In this document: in pieces, positions 16,190 through 24,219 of the stretch
Layout: every line of letters begins with the position of its first letter
Numbering within the stretch: position 1 is the first letter of the stretch
Assembly: GCF_003751605.1 (NCBI RefSeq)
Contig: NZ_RJVJ01000003.1
Span: 62,001 to 126,000, forward strand
Length of the DNA stretch: 64,000 nt
From: Kitasatospora cineracea
GTDB taxonomy: Bacteria > Actinomycetota > Actinomycetes > Streptomycetales > Streptomycetaceae
Direction: 5' to 3'
Notes under the pieces: model-generated
Told to the model about the DNA's origin: nothing
What the model saw: the letters and a program-made list of their open reading frames with translations, nothing else
Database searches by the model: none
Made by a program: the position numbers and the translations under genes

Positions 16190-17629
16190 GTGCGAGCCAC
16201 CACCACCCGCCGTCTGACCGGGATCGCCGCGGCCCTGCTGCTCGGCGCGGGCGCCGTCTCGGTCGCCCCGGCCGCCGAGGCCGTCACGCTGCCCGCTGCG
16301 GGGACGTACCAGTTGGCGGTGGTGAAGAGCGGGATGTGTCTGGACGTGCCGTCGGGTTCGACGGCGTCGGGGACGAAGTTGCAGCAGTGGGGGTGCGGCA
16401 GCGGGCAGGGCAACCAGCAGTGGCGGCTGGTGCCGGTCAGCGGCGGTGTCTACCAGTTGGTGAACGTGAAGAGCGGGATGTGCGTGGACGTGCCGTCGGG
16501 TTCGACGGCCAGTGGTGTGCAGGTGCAGCAGTGGGGGTGCGGGGCGGGGCAGACCAACCAGCAGTGGACGCTGACGCCGAGTGGCTCGGGGACGTTCCAG
16601 GTGGTGAGCGTGCGCAGCGGGCTGTGCCTGAGCGACCAGGGGGCGTCCACGACGGCGGGGACGGCGGTGATCCAGGAGACCTGCACCGCCAACACCAACA
16701 AGCAGTGGGCCTTCCGTCCCGTCGGCACCGGCCGGACCTGGTCGAACACCGCGGACGGCTTCGCCGGCACCGGTGGCGGCACCACCGGCGGCGCGGCCGG
16801 TCCGACCGTCACCGTCACCAGCTACGCCGACCTGGTCAAGTACGCGACGGCGGACGGCCCGTACACCATCCGGGTCGCGGCGGCGGTCACCGCCACCCCC
16901 TACGGCCACGAGATCCCGGTCACGTCGGACAAGACCATCGTCGGCGTCGGCACCTCGGGCGAGGTCGTCCACGGCGGGTTCTTCCTCGGCACCGGCGTGC
17001 ACAACGTGATCCTGCGCAACCTCACCATCCGGGACGCCCAGATGGCCGACGACGACCCGGACGACAAGGTCTACGACTACGACGGCATCCAGATGGACAC
17101 CGCCGACCACGTGTGGATCGACCACAACCGGATCGAGCGGATGAACGACGGCCTGATCGACAGCCGGAAGGACACCAGCTACCTCACCGTGTCCTGGAAC
17201 GTCATGGGCGAGGAGAACAAGGCGTTCGGGATCGGCTGGACCGACAACGTCACCGCCCGGATCACCATCCACCACAACTGGATCCACGACACCAACCAGC
17301 GCAACCCCAGCGTCGACAACGTCGCCTACGCCCACCTCTACGACAACTACCTGCAGAACGTCGCCTCCTACGGCAACCTCTCGCGCGGCGCCTCGCGCAC
17401 CGTGATCGAGAACAGCTACTACGACCACGTCAACAACCCCTACTACAACGACACTTCCGCCGCCGCCCTGACCCAGCGCGGCAGCATCGTGGTCAACAGC
17501 ACCGGCAAGCAGCAGACCAACGGCACCACCTTCGACCCGGCCTCGTTCTACTCCTACACCCTGGACCCGGCCGCCGACGTGCCCGCCCTGCTCGCCCGGT
17601 ACGCGGGCCCGCAGAGCACCATCGGCTGA
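16190..17629 (+). CDS. Secreted pectate lyase (PL1) with N-terminal CBM13 module
   Basis: 479 residues from GTG 16190, chosen because GGGAGG ends 7 nt before it; ATG 16175 is the alternative. A signal peptide (TTTRRLTGIAAALLLGAGAVS) leads to three CBM13 trefoil units and then a PL1 beta-helix. The family marks are VWIDHNRIERMNDG, the Ca-binding acidic strip DYDGIQMD, and HDTNQRNPSVDN with the likely catalytic Arg. It cleaves de-esterified polygalacturonate by beta-elimination outside the cell. It begins only 53 bp after the pectinesterase stop and is probably cotranscribed with it. A strong hairpin follows the gene. Confidence 0.93.
   Translation: MRATTTRRLTGIAAALLLGAGAVSVAPAAEAVTLPAAGTYQLAVVKSGMCLDVPSGSTASGTKLQQWGCGSGQGNQQWRLVPVSGGVYQLVNVKSGMCVDVPSGSTASGVQVQQWGCGAGQTNQQWTLTPSGSGTFQVVSVRSGLCLSDQGASTTAGTAVIQETCTANTNKQWAFRPVGTGRTWSNTADGFAGTGGGTTGGAAGPTVTVTSYADLVKYATADGPYTIRVAAAVTATPYGHEIPVTSDKTIVGVGTSGEVVHGGFFLGTGVHNVILRNLTIRDAQMADDDPDDKVYDYDGIQMDTADHVWIDHNRIERMNDGLIDSRKDTSYLTVSWNVMGEENKAFGIGWTDNVTARITIHHNWIHDTNQRNPSVDNVAYAHLYDNYLQNVASYGNLSRGASRTVIENSYYDHVNNPYYNDTSAAALTQRGSIVVNSTGKQQTNGTTFDPASFYSYTLDPAADVPALLARYAGPQSTIG
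16301..16732 (+). repeat. CBM13-coding direct repeat, copy 2
   Basis: Second copy of the 432-bp module described at 14817-15248. Identity ends abruptly where the pectate lyase linker starts (after GTCGGCACCGGC). Confidence 0.9.
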
Positions 17630-17640
17630 CCCCGGCCCCT

Positions 17641-17685
17641 GCCGGGCCCGCCCCCGTCCGCGCACCGGGCGGGGGCGGGCCCGGC
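17641..17685 (+). terminator. Terminator of the pectinase operon
   Basis: GCCGGGCCCGCCCCC (17641-17655) and GGGGGCGGGCCCGGC (17671-17685) form a perfect 15-bp stem with a 15-nt loop, 12 bp after the pectate lyase stop. Confidence 0.9.
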
Positions 17686-17717
17686 GTAGATTGGGGCCGG
17701 ACGGAAGGGGGACGCCG

Positions 17718-18509
17718 ATGACGGTGGACGCGGTCGAACGGGCGCAGGTGGGGCCGCTGCTGGCGCAGTGGCGGCGACGGCGCGGGATCAGCCAGCTGGA
17801 ACTCGCCAACCTGGCGGGCGTCTCGGCCCGGCACGTCGGCTTCGTGGAGACCGGGCGCTCGCAGCCCAGCCGCGAGATGCTGCTGCGGCTCGCCGAACAC
17901 CTGGACGTGCCGCTGCGGGACCGCAACACGCTGCTGCTGGCCGCCGGCTACGCCCCCGTCTTCCAGGAGAAGGCACTCGACGACCCGGCGATGCGGCCCG
18001 TCCTGGACGCCGTCCGGCGGGTGCTGCACGGCCACCGGCCCTACCCGGCGCTGGTGCTGGACGGCCGGCGCAACATCGTCGCCTCCAACGAGCCCTTCGA
18101 CCGGCTGTTCACCGCGGGCGTCGCCCCGCACCTGCTGGCACCCCCGGCGAACGTGCTGCGCCTGGTCCTGCACCCCGACGGGATGGCCCCCCGGATCGTC
18201 AACCTCGGCCAGTGGCGCGCCAAACTGCTCACCGGCCTGGCCCGCCGCGCCGCCCTCGACGAACGCCTCCGCCCGCTGCACGAGGAACTGCTCGGCTACC
18301 CGTGCGACCAGCCGGTGCCCGAGCTGCACGTGCCCGGACCGGACGAGATCATGATCCCGCTCGAACTGCGCCACGGCGACCGGGAGTTGTCCTTCATCGG
18401 GACGATCGCCACGTTCGGCACCGCCCGCGACCTGACCATGGCCGAACTGATCATCGAGAGCTTCTTCCCCGCCGACGACCGTACCGCCGCCTACCTGACA
18501 GGTAGTTGA
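17718..18509 (+). CDS. XRE-family regulator with MmyB-like ligand-binding domain
   Basis: 263 residues from ATG 17718 (GGAAGGGGG upstream). The N-terminal HTH reads LAQWRRRRGISQLELANLAGVSARHVGFVETGRSQPS. From about residue 100 the MmyB-like PAS-type fold follows, with the family marks PALVLDGRRNIVASN, FDRLF and RLVLHPDGMAPRIVN. In actinomycetes these regulators often control the adjacent gene, commonly a short-chain dehydrogenase or a transporter; here the next gene is an MFS pump 108 bp downstream. The ligand, possibly a fatty acid, is unknown. Confidence 0.9.
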   Translation: MTVDAVERAQVGPLLAQWRRRRGISQLELANLAGVSARHVGFVETGRSQPSREMLLRLAEHLDVPLRDRNTLLLAAGYAPVFQEKALDDPAMRPVLDAVRRVLHGHRPYPALVLDGRRNIVASNEPFDRLFTAGVAPHLLAPPANVLRLVLHPDGMAPRIVNLGQWRAKLLTGLARRAALDERLRPLHEELLGYPCDQPVPELHVPGPDEIMIPLELRHGDRELSFIGTIATFGTARDLTMAELIIESFFPADDRTAAYLTGS

Positions 18510-18617
18510 GGCACCCGGCGGCCCCGGGAAGAGTGGAGCCCGTACCGCGCCCCGCCCCCGCAGCCCGGGGCGGAGCGGCGCGGCCCTCCCGTCGCCTCCC
18601 CAGGAGCCTGCCCTCCC

Positions 18618-20069
18618 ATGACCGACAGCACCACCGTGCCCACCGCCGCCCCGGCCGCCGCCGGGCCGCCCGGGCCGCACCGCGCCACCCTGCCGATCGT
18701 CCTCACCGGCGTCTTCCTCGGCGGACTCGACTTCTTCATCGTCAACGTCGCCGTCCCCGCCGTCCAACGCGACCTGCACGCCACCGACGCCCAGATCCAA
18801 CTCATGGTCGCCGCCTACGCGCTGACCTACGGCGTCGGACTGATCACCGGCGGCCGGCTGGGCGACCTGTACGGCCGCCGCCGGATCCTCGCCCTCGGCA
18901 TGGCCCTGTTCACCGCCGCCTCCGCCGCCGCCGGAGCCGCGCCCACCGCGGACCTGCTGATCGCCGGACGGGTGCTCCAGGGCGCCGCGGCCGCCCTGAT
19001 GGCCCCCCAGGTGCTCGGCATCATCACCACCTCCTACCAGGGCCCGGCCCGGGTCCGGGCGGTCAGCTGGTACGCCGCCGCGTCCGGGATCGCCGCCGTG
19101 TTCGGCCAGCTGATCGGCGGCGTGCTGATCCGCGCCGACCTGTTCGGCCTCGGCTGGCGGGCCTGCTTCCTGGTCAACCTGCCGATCGGCCTGGCCGCCG
19201 CGACCGCCGCGGCCCGCCTGCTGCCCGAGTCCAAGGCCCCCGGCCGCCCCCGCCTCGACCTGACCGGCCTCGTCCTGGCGACCGCCGCCCTGACCGCGCT
19301 CTGCCTGCCGCTGATCGAGGGCCGCGAACAGGGCTGGCCGCTGTGGACCCGGCTGCTGCCGGTCGCCGCCCCGCTGCTGCTCGCCGCGTTCACCCTCCAG
19401 CAGCGCCGCCTGCGCCGCCGCGGCGGCACCCCCTCGGTCGACCTGGCGCTGTTCCGCGAACGCGCCTTCACCGCCGGACTCGCCGCCCAACTCGCCTTCT
19501 GGGCCTCGATGGCCTCCTACTTCCTGGTGTTCGCGCTCTACCTCCAGCAGGGCCGCCACCTCACGCCGATCGCCTCCGGCCTGGTCTTCAGCGCGCTCGG
19601 CGCCGGCTACGTCGCCGCCTCCGCCACCGCCCGCCACCTCGCCGCCCGGATCGGCCGGCACGCCATCACCGCGGGCTGCGCGCTGCGCGCCGCCGGACTG
19701 CTGCTGGAACTGTGGGCGGTCGCCGGGGACGGGCGGAGCCTGGGGTGGCTGCTGCCCGGCCTGCTGCTGGACGGCGCCGGCATGGGCCTGTCCTTCGCCC
19801 CGCTGACCGCCACCGTGCTGGCCCGCGTCCCGGCCGCGAGCGCCGGCTCGGCCGGCGGCGTGCTGACCACCGGCCTCCAGGTCGGCAACGCCCTCGGCGT
19901 CGCCCTGATCGGCCTGGTCTTCTACCGCGTGCTCGCCGACACCCCCGGCCCCGGCGCCGTCCCCGCCGCGTTCCGGGCCTGCCTGTGGTGCGTCCTGGCC
20001 GCCACCGGGCTGCTCGCCCTGATCGTCCAGGCACTGCCCGGGCGGCAGGCGGAGCGGCGACGGCCCTGA
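18618..20069 (+). CDS. MFS drug/metabolite exporter (DHA2-type)
   Basis: 483 residues with about 12-14 membrane segments. Motif A appears as GGRLGDLYGRRR after the second segment, motif B region as LIAGRVLQGAAAALMAP, and motif C-like GIAAVFGQLIGG in the fifth segment, all pointing to a proton-driven exporter of the EmrB/QacA group. It opens after the MmyB-type regulator and probably answers to it. The substrate is not predictable. The 108-bp leader (18510-18617) has GC-rich partial dyads but no clear operator. A three-unit tandem repeat follows the stop. Confidence 0.87.
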   Translation: MTDSTTVPTAAPAAAGPPGPHRATLPIVLTGVFLGGLDFFIVNVAVPAVQRDLHATDAQIQLMVAAYALTYGVGLITGGRLGDLYGRRRILALGMALFTAASAAAGAAPTADLLIAGRVLQGAAAALMAPQVLGIITTSYQGPARVRAVSWYAAASGIAAVFGQLIGGVLIRADLFGLGWRACFLVNLPIGLAAATAAARLLPESKAPGRPRLDLTGLVLATAALTALCLPLIEGREQGWPLWTRLLPVAAPLLLAAFTLQQRRLRRRGGTPSVDLALFRERAFTAGLAAQLAFWASMASYFLVFALYLQQGRHLTPIASGLVFSALGAGYVAASATARHLAARIGRHAITAGCALRAAGLLLELWAVAGDGRSLGWLLPGLLLDGAGMGLSFAPLTATVLARVPAASAGSAGGVLTTGLQVGNALGVALIGLVFYRVLADTPGPGAVPAAFRACLWCVLAATGLLALIVQALPGRQAERRRP

Positions 20070-20081
20070 CCGGAACCGCTC

Positions 20082-20144
20082 CGGACGGCCCGGTGCCCGC
20101 TTCGGACGGCCCGGTGCCGGCTTCGACGGCCCGGTGCCCGCTAC
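20082..20144. repeat. Three-unit 21-bp tandem repeat between convergent genes
   Basis: Units 20082-20102, 20103-20123 and 20124-20144, core CGGACGGCCCGGTGCC. The last unit covers the TAG stop (20141-20143, minus strand) of the DUF1684 gene. Confidence 0.8.
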
Positions 20145-20974
20145 GGCAGGCCGCCGCGCTCCAGCGGGATGCGCTCGCCGGCCTCGACCGCCGCCGGGAG
20201 GCGGTTCCCGGCGGGCGGCAGCGGGCAGGTCGCCAGGTCGGTGTAGACGCAGGGCAGGTTGGTGGCCCGGTTGAAGTCGACCGTGACCCGGCCCTGCCCG
20301 TCCGGCGCCGGGACGCTCAGCACCCGGTTGGCGGCGTACGTGGTGACGCCCGAGGTGGCGTCGGTGAACAGCACCTGGAGGCTGCCCGGCAGGTGGCCGT
20401 TGAACGCCGTCAGCCGGTGGGTGCCGCCGCCGTCGGGCAGGGTGAACTCGATCTCGCCCGGCGCGTCGTACACGTGCTGCAGGCCCTCGACGGCCGCGCC
20501 GACCGTCACCGGGCGCGGAGCCTCGAACGGCAGGTAGCGGCCGGTCACCGCCCAGCGCGGGTCCGGCGGGTACGCCGGGGTGCGGGTGAAGTCGCGCAGC
20601 AGCGGGTTGCCGGGGTGCCGGGGCCGGACGATGTCGCGGCCGCCGCGCTTGGCGACCTCGACCACCGCCTCGCCCGCCGCCGCGTACCGGCTGGAGCGCT
20701 CCGGCAGCACGCCGAAGCCGTACCGGCCGCGCACCGGCTCGCCGTCCAGCAGCAGTTCCTCGTCCGCGGCCAGCTCGACCCACACCCCGTCCGGGCCGGT
20801 CCACCAGGCGCCCGGCGCGTCCGGGAAGCGGGTCGGCCCGCCGTCCAGCCAGTGCAGCGAGGTGACGGCGAGGAAGCCGTGCGGGTCGGCCAGCGCGCGC
20901 TGGCTCGCGGCGTGCCACTCCTCCCACGCGCGGGTGAACTCCTCGGCGGTGGTGGGTTCCTGAACGGACGTCAT
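20141..20974 (-). CDS. DUF1684 domain protein
   Basis: 277 residues from ATG 20974, which overlaps the stop of the upstream monooxygenase gene as ATGA and has AAGGAAG before it. The sequence is typical DUF1684: an N-terminal helix with WHAASQRALADPHGFLAV, the centre GRDIVRPRHPGNPLLRDFTRTPAYP, and a late TVDFNRATNLPCVYTDLATCPLPPAGNRLP block that is the most conserved part of the family. No signal peptide. No function is established for the family. Tight coupling to two flavin monooxygenases suggests a role in breakdown of a sulfur- or nitrogen-containing organic compound. Confidence 0.85.
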   Translation of the reverse strand: MTSVQEPTTAEEFTRAWEEWHAASQRALADPHGFLAVTSLHWLDGGPTRFPDAPGAWWTGPDGVWVELAADEELLLDGEPVRGRYGFGVLPERSSRYAAAGEAVVEVAKRGGRDIVRPRHPGNPLLRDFTRTPAYPPDPRWAVTGRYLPFEAPRPVTVGAAVEGLQHVYDAPGEIEFTLPDGGGTHRLTAFNGHLPGSLQVLFTDATSGVTTYAANRVLSVPAPDGQGRVTVDFNRATNLPCVYTDLATCPLPPAGNRLPAAVEAGERIPLERGGLP

Positions 20975-22356
20975 ATCGCTTCCTTCGCAGGGGTGTTGGT
21001 GAGGGGCGGCAGGTCGAGGTGCTCGCGCAGGGTGCTGCCCTCGTACTCGGTGCGGAAGACGCCGCGCTCCTGGAGCAGCGGCACCACGGTGTCGGCGAAT
21101 TCGTCCAGGCCGCCCGGGGTCAGGTGCGGGGCCAGGATGAAACCGTCGCCGGCGTCCTCCTGGACGAAGCGGTTCATCTCCTCGGCGACCCGCGCCGGGG
21201 TGCCGATGAAGGACTGCCGGCCGGTCACCTCGATCAGCAGGTCCCGGACGGACAGCTTCTTCGCCTCGGCCAGCGCCCGCCACTCGCGGGCCACCGCCAG
21301 CGGGTCCCGGTTCATCCGGACCGAGGCCCGCCCCCGGGCCACCGTGTGCTCGCCGACCAGCGGGTCGACCGCGGGCAGCGGCCCCTCCGGGTCGAGGTCC
21401 GACAGGTCCCGGTTCCAGACCTGCTCCAGCAGCCGGATCGCGGTCTGCCCGCTCACCTGCCGGCGGCGGACCAGCGCCGCCCGCTCGTGCGCCTCCGCGT
21501 CGCTGTCGCCCAGCACGAAGGTCACCGCGGGCAGGATCTTCAACGACCCGGGCGGGCGCCCGTACCGGGCCAGCCGCCCCTTCACGTCCGCGTAGAACGC
21601 CTGCCCGGCGACCAGCGTGCCGTGCCGGGAGAAGATCGCGTCCGCCGAGGCGGCGGCGAACTCGCGGCCCTGCTCGGAGTCGCCCGCCTGGAAGACCACC
21701 GGACGGCCCTGCGGCGAGCGCGGCACGTCGAACCGGCCCGCGATGTCGAACTCGCTGCTGCGGTAGGCGAATTCACCCGCCTTCGGATCGCCCAGGAAAA
21801 CCCCGGACGCCGGATCGGCCACCACCTCGTCCCCGCGCCAGGAGTCGAACAGCCGCCAGGACGCCTCCAGGAACTGCCGGGCCCGGGCGTACCGGTCCTC
21901 CTCGCGCAGGAAGCCGCCGCGCCGGAAGTTCTCCCCCGTGAACGCGTCCCAGGAGGTCACCACGTTCCACGCCGAGCGGCCCGCCGAGAGGTGGTCCAGC
22001 GAGGCGAACTGCCGCGCCACCTCGTACGGTTCGTTGAACGTCGAGTTGATCGTGCCGGCCAGGCCGAGCCGGTCGGTGACCGCCGCCAGCGCCGCCAGCA
22101 CCGTGAAGGTGTCCGGGCGGCCGACCACGTCCAGGTCGTGGATCAGGCCGTTCTGCTCGCGCAGCCGCAGCCCCTCGGCCAGGAAGAGGAAGTCGAACTT
22201 CGCCCGCTCGGCGGTCCGCGCCAGGTGCGCGAAGGAGCTGAACTCGATCTGGCTGCCCGCCTGCGGGTCGCTCCACACCGTGGTGTTGTTCACGCCCGGG
22301 AAGTGCGCCGCCAGGTGGATCCGCTTGAGCGGCCTGCCGTTGTTCTCGTTGCCCAT
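20971..22356 (-). CDS. LLM-class flavin-dependent monooxygenase (NtaA/SnaA/DszA family)
   Basis: 461 residues from ATG 22356. Family marks: N-terminal RIHLAAHFPGVNNTTVW, the FDFLFLAEGLRLRE strand, SAWNVVTSWDAFTGENFRRGGF, and RPVVFQAGDSEQGREFAA. This size and motif set distinguish the NtaA/SnaA/DszA group from short SsuD-type enzymes. It uses reduced FMN from a separate reductase and oxygen to cleave C-S or C-N bonds. It is the middle gene of a three-gene unit and is coupled to the DUF1684 gene downstream. The leader peptide at 23791-23883 suggests control by cysteine supply, hence an organosulfur substrate. Confidence 0.9.
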   Translation of the reverse strand: MGNENNGRPLKRIHLAAHFPGVNNTTVWSDPQAGSQIEFSSFAHLARTAERAKFDFLFLAEGLRLREQNGLIHDLDVVGRPDTFTVLAALAAVTDRLGLAGTINSTFNEPYEVARQFASLDHLSAGRSAWNVVTSWDAFTGENFRRGGFLREEDRYARARQFLEASWRLFDSWRGDEVVADPASGVFLGDPKAGEFAYRSSEFDIAGRFDVPRSPQGRPVVFQAGDSEQGREFAAASADAIFSRHGTLVAGQAFYADVKGRLARYGRPPGSLKILPAVTFVLGDSDAEAHERAALVRRRQVSGQTAIRLLEQVWNRDLSDLDPEGPLPAVDPLVGEHTVARGRASVRMNRDPLAVAREWRALAEAKKLSVRDLLIEVTGRQSFIGTPARVAEEMNRFVQEDAGDGFILAPHLTPGGLDEFADTVVPLLQERGVFRTEYEGSTLREHLDLPPLTNTPAKEAI

Positions 22357-22378
22357 GTCGGTTGCGTTCCTTCGGAGT

Positions 22379-23644
22379 TCAGGCGGTGGCGGTGGCGGTG
22401 GGGGAGGTGGCGGCGTAGCGGTTGGCGGGGCGCGGCAGGCCCAGCAGGCCGCGCAGGGTGGACGCCTCGTAGGCGGTGCGGAACCGGCCCCGGCGCTGCA
22501 GCTCCGGCACCAGGCCGCGGGTGATCCGCTCCAGGTCGTCCGGCAGCACCCCCGGCCGCAGCCGGAAACCGGACAGCCCCGCTTCCGCCAACTCCTCCAG
22601 CAGATCGGCCAGTTCGGCCGGCGTCCCGGCGAACACCCGGGCGTCGCTGCGGTAGGCGGCGCCCGCCGCCGCGTCCAGCCGGGCCAGCCGCTCGGCCGCC
22701 GCGCCCGGCCGCTCCGCCAGGAACACCGCCAGGTCGGCGAAGACGTGCACCGTCTCCGCGGCCCGCCCGGCCTCCCGCTGGGCGGCCCGGATCTCGGCCA
22801 GGACCGCCCGGGCGTCGTCCGCGTCGTGCGGCGTCACGAAGGCCAGGTCGGTCGAACGGCCCGCCAGCCGGAACGGCTCGGCCCGGTGGGCGAGCGCCGC
22901 GACCAGCGGCTGGCCCTGCGGCGGGCGGGGCGTGATGGACGGGCCGCGCACCGAGAACCGGGGCCCGGCGAAGTCGATGTAGTGCAGCTTCTCCCGGTCG
23001 ATGAACCGGCCGGTCGCCGCGTCCCGGATCTCCGCGTCGTCCTCCCAGCTGTCCCACAGCCGGCGCAGCACCTCCACGTAGTCCTCGGCCTCGCCGAACT
23101 CCGCGGCCAGGGCGGCCGCCGCGGCGGGGGAGTCCAGGTCGTCCGCCCGCAGCGCGGGCGCCTCGCGGCGGCCGAAGTGCCCGGCCTCGTCGACCCGCCC
23201 CGAGACCTTCACCCGCAGCCCGGCCCGGCCCCCGCTGACGAAGTCCAGGGTCGCCACCGCCTTCGACAGGTGGAACGGCTCGGTGTGCGTCACCACCGCC
23301 GTCGGCACCAGCCCGATGTGCCGGGTCAGCGGCGCGATCCGGGCCGCCACCAGCACCGCGTCCAACCGCCCCCGCACCCGGTCGGTCCGGGCGTCCGGCT
23401 CGAACGGGTGCTCCGACTGCAGGCTCAGCCCGTCCTCGAGGGTCAGCAGGTCGAGCAGGCCGTGCTCCGCCTCCGCCGCCAGGTCCGCCCAGTACCGGGC
23501 CGTGAACAGCTCCCCCGGCCGGGCCCCCGGCTCCCGCCACGCGGCGGGATGCCAGCCGGCGCCGTCCAGCGCGACGGCCAGGTGCAGCAGGGGAGCGGAG
23601 GCGGCGGAGGCGGGAGAGGCGGGTGCTGCCGGGGATGCGGGCAT
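22379..23644 (-). CDS. LLM-class flavin-dependent monooxygenase, second paralogue
   Basis: 421 residues from ATG 23644, with AGGAA upstream; a GTG 21 nt earlier is an alternative. An Ala/Ser-rich N-terminus precedes a luciferase-like TIM barrel: HLAVALDGAGWHPAAW, LLDLLTLEDGLSLQ, HIGLVPTAVVTHTEPFH and LDFVSGGRAGLRVKVS. It lacks the FF/NVVTS block of its neighbour and is closer to the SfnG/SsuD-like side of the superfamily. The C-terminus (FRTAYEASTLRGLLGLPRPANRY) resembles that of the downstream paralogue, which suggests an old duplication. First structural gene after the leader peptide; 22 bp before the next gene. Confidence 0.88.
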   Translation of the reverse strand: MPASPAAPASPASAASAPLLHLAVALDGAGWHPAAWREPGARPGELFTARYWADLAAEAEHGLLDLLTLEDGLSLQSEHPFEPDARTDRVRGRLDAVLVAARIAPLTRHIGLVPTAVVTHTEPFHLSKAVATLDFVSGGRAGLRVKVSGRVDEAGHFGRREAPALRADDLDSPAAAAALAAEFGEAEDYVEVLRRLWDSWEDDAEIRDAATGRFIDREKLHYIDFAGPRFSVRGPSITPRPPQGQPLVAALAHRAEPFRLAGRSTDLAFVTPHDADDARAVLAEIRAAQREAGRAAETVHVFADLAVFLAERPGAAAERLARLDAAAGAAYRSDARVFAGTPAELADLLEELAEAGLSGFRLRPGVLPDDLERITRGLVPELQRRGRFRTAYEASTLRGLLGLPRPANRYAATSPTATATA

Positions 23645-23723
23645 GGCGGACCGGTTCCTGTTCACGAGGGCCCCGGAGGTTCACGGGGATCACGGGGTGC
23701 ACGGGGTGCGGGGGAGGAGGCGC

Positions 23724-23758
23724 GGGCGGACGCGTCGGGACGCCGGGACGCGTCGCCC
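23724..23758 (-). promoter_or_regulatory. Candidate attenuator hairpin in the monooxygenase leader
   Basis: GGGCGGACGCGTC (23724-23736) and GACGCGTCGCCC (23747-23758) form a 12-bp stem with one bulged base and a 10-nt loop. It lies between the leader-peptide stop (23791) and the first monooxygenase start, where an attenuator would be. Confidence 0.5.
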
Positions 23759-23790
23759 AGGGCGGAGGAAGGGGTGCGGGCGGGGCGGAC

Positions 23791-23883
23791 TCAGCCGACC
23801 GGGCAGCCCGGACAGAGCGCGGCGCTCACCCGCAGCAGGTCGACCGGCCGGTCGAGGTACACCTCGCGCTCCAGTGCCCGCAC
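23791..23883 (-). CDS. Cysteine-containing leader peptide (30 aa) of the monooxygenase operon
   Basis: GTG 23883 follows GGGGAGGTG at 6 nt, a strong ribosome site. The peptide ends YLDRPVDLLRVSAALCPGCPVG, with two Cys codons close to the stop. It belongs to the actinomycete leader peptides with a charged ...R.VDL.RVSsALC core that stand before sulfur-assimilation genes. A mirror-image relative lies at 24087-24170. Ribosome stalling at Cys codons when cysteine is short would alter folding downstream (23724-23758). The conserved core goes beyond what simple Cys stalling needs. Confidence 0.75.
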   Translation of the reverse strand: MRALEREVYLDRPVDLLRVSAALCPGCPVG

Positions 23884-23939
23884 CGCCGTCACCTCCCCGT
23901 CCGCGACTTGCGGCACCACCCGGGCGCCGCCGTCCTCGC

Positions 23940-23969
23940 ACCGTAACCCCGTACCCGGGCCCGGCACAA
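23940..23969 (-). promoter_or_regulatory. Candidate promoter of the leader peptide/monooxygenase operon
   Basis: On the minus strand TTGTGC (23969-23964) and TACGGT (23945-23940) are separated by 18 nt. The start would fall about 50 nt before the leader-peptide GTG. Match is moderate. Confidence 0.4.
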
Positions 23970-24021
23970 CGCTGTTCACGCAGCGGTAACGAACCGCCGG
24001 ATCCGGTGCCGCACAAGGCCG

Positions 24022-24051
24022 TTGACACCCCGCCCGGGGCCGTCCCGGCTT
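24022..24051 (+). promoter_or_regulatory. Candidate promoter of the rightward leader peptide
   Basis: A perfect -35 TTGACA at 24022-24027 is followed at 18 nt by CGGCTT, a poor -10. It lies about 60 bp before the leader peptide start. Confidence 0.35.
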
Positions 24052-24086
24052 GGCCGCGACGGGACGGATCCGGGAGGTGGACGACG

Positions 24087-24170
24087 GTGCGGGCAGCGGA
24101 GCGCGCGGTGCACCTCGACCGGCCCGTCGACCTGCAGCGCGTCAGCAGCGCGCTCTGTCCGGCCGGTTGA
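24087..24170 (+). CDS. Cysteine-containing leader peptide (27 aa) before the ssuD remnant
   Basis: GTG 24087 follows GGGAGG (24072-24077). The peptide begins VRAAERAVHLDRPVDL and ends QRVSSALCPAG, matching the oppositely oriented leader at 23791-23883 in most of 25 aligned positions. One Cys lies near the end. It stands 49 bp before an alkanesulfonate-monooxygenase remnant, so it once controlled that gene's operon. It appears intact although its target is broken. Confidence 0.75.
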   Translation: MRAAERAVHLDRPVDLQRVSSALCPAG

Positions 24171-24219
24171 ACCAGCCCAGCGCCGACGTCCCCCTCCGCC
24201 GCACAGGAGCCGCACCGCC

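Noticed and set aside
24087..24170. Considered as the end of a longer protein starting at 23283
   Set aside because: The upstream part is antisense to the monooxygenase gene. The GGGAGG-GTG start and homology to the mirror leader peptide show that only the last 27 codons matter.
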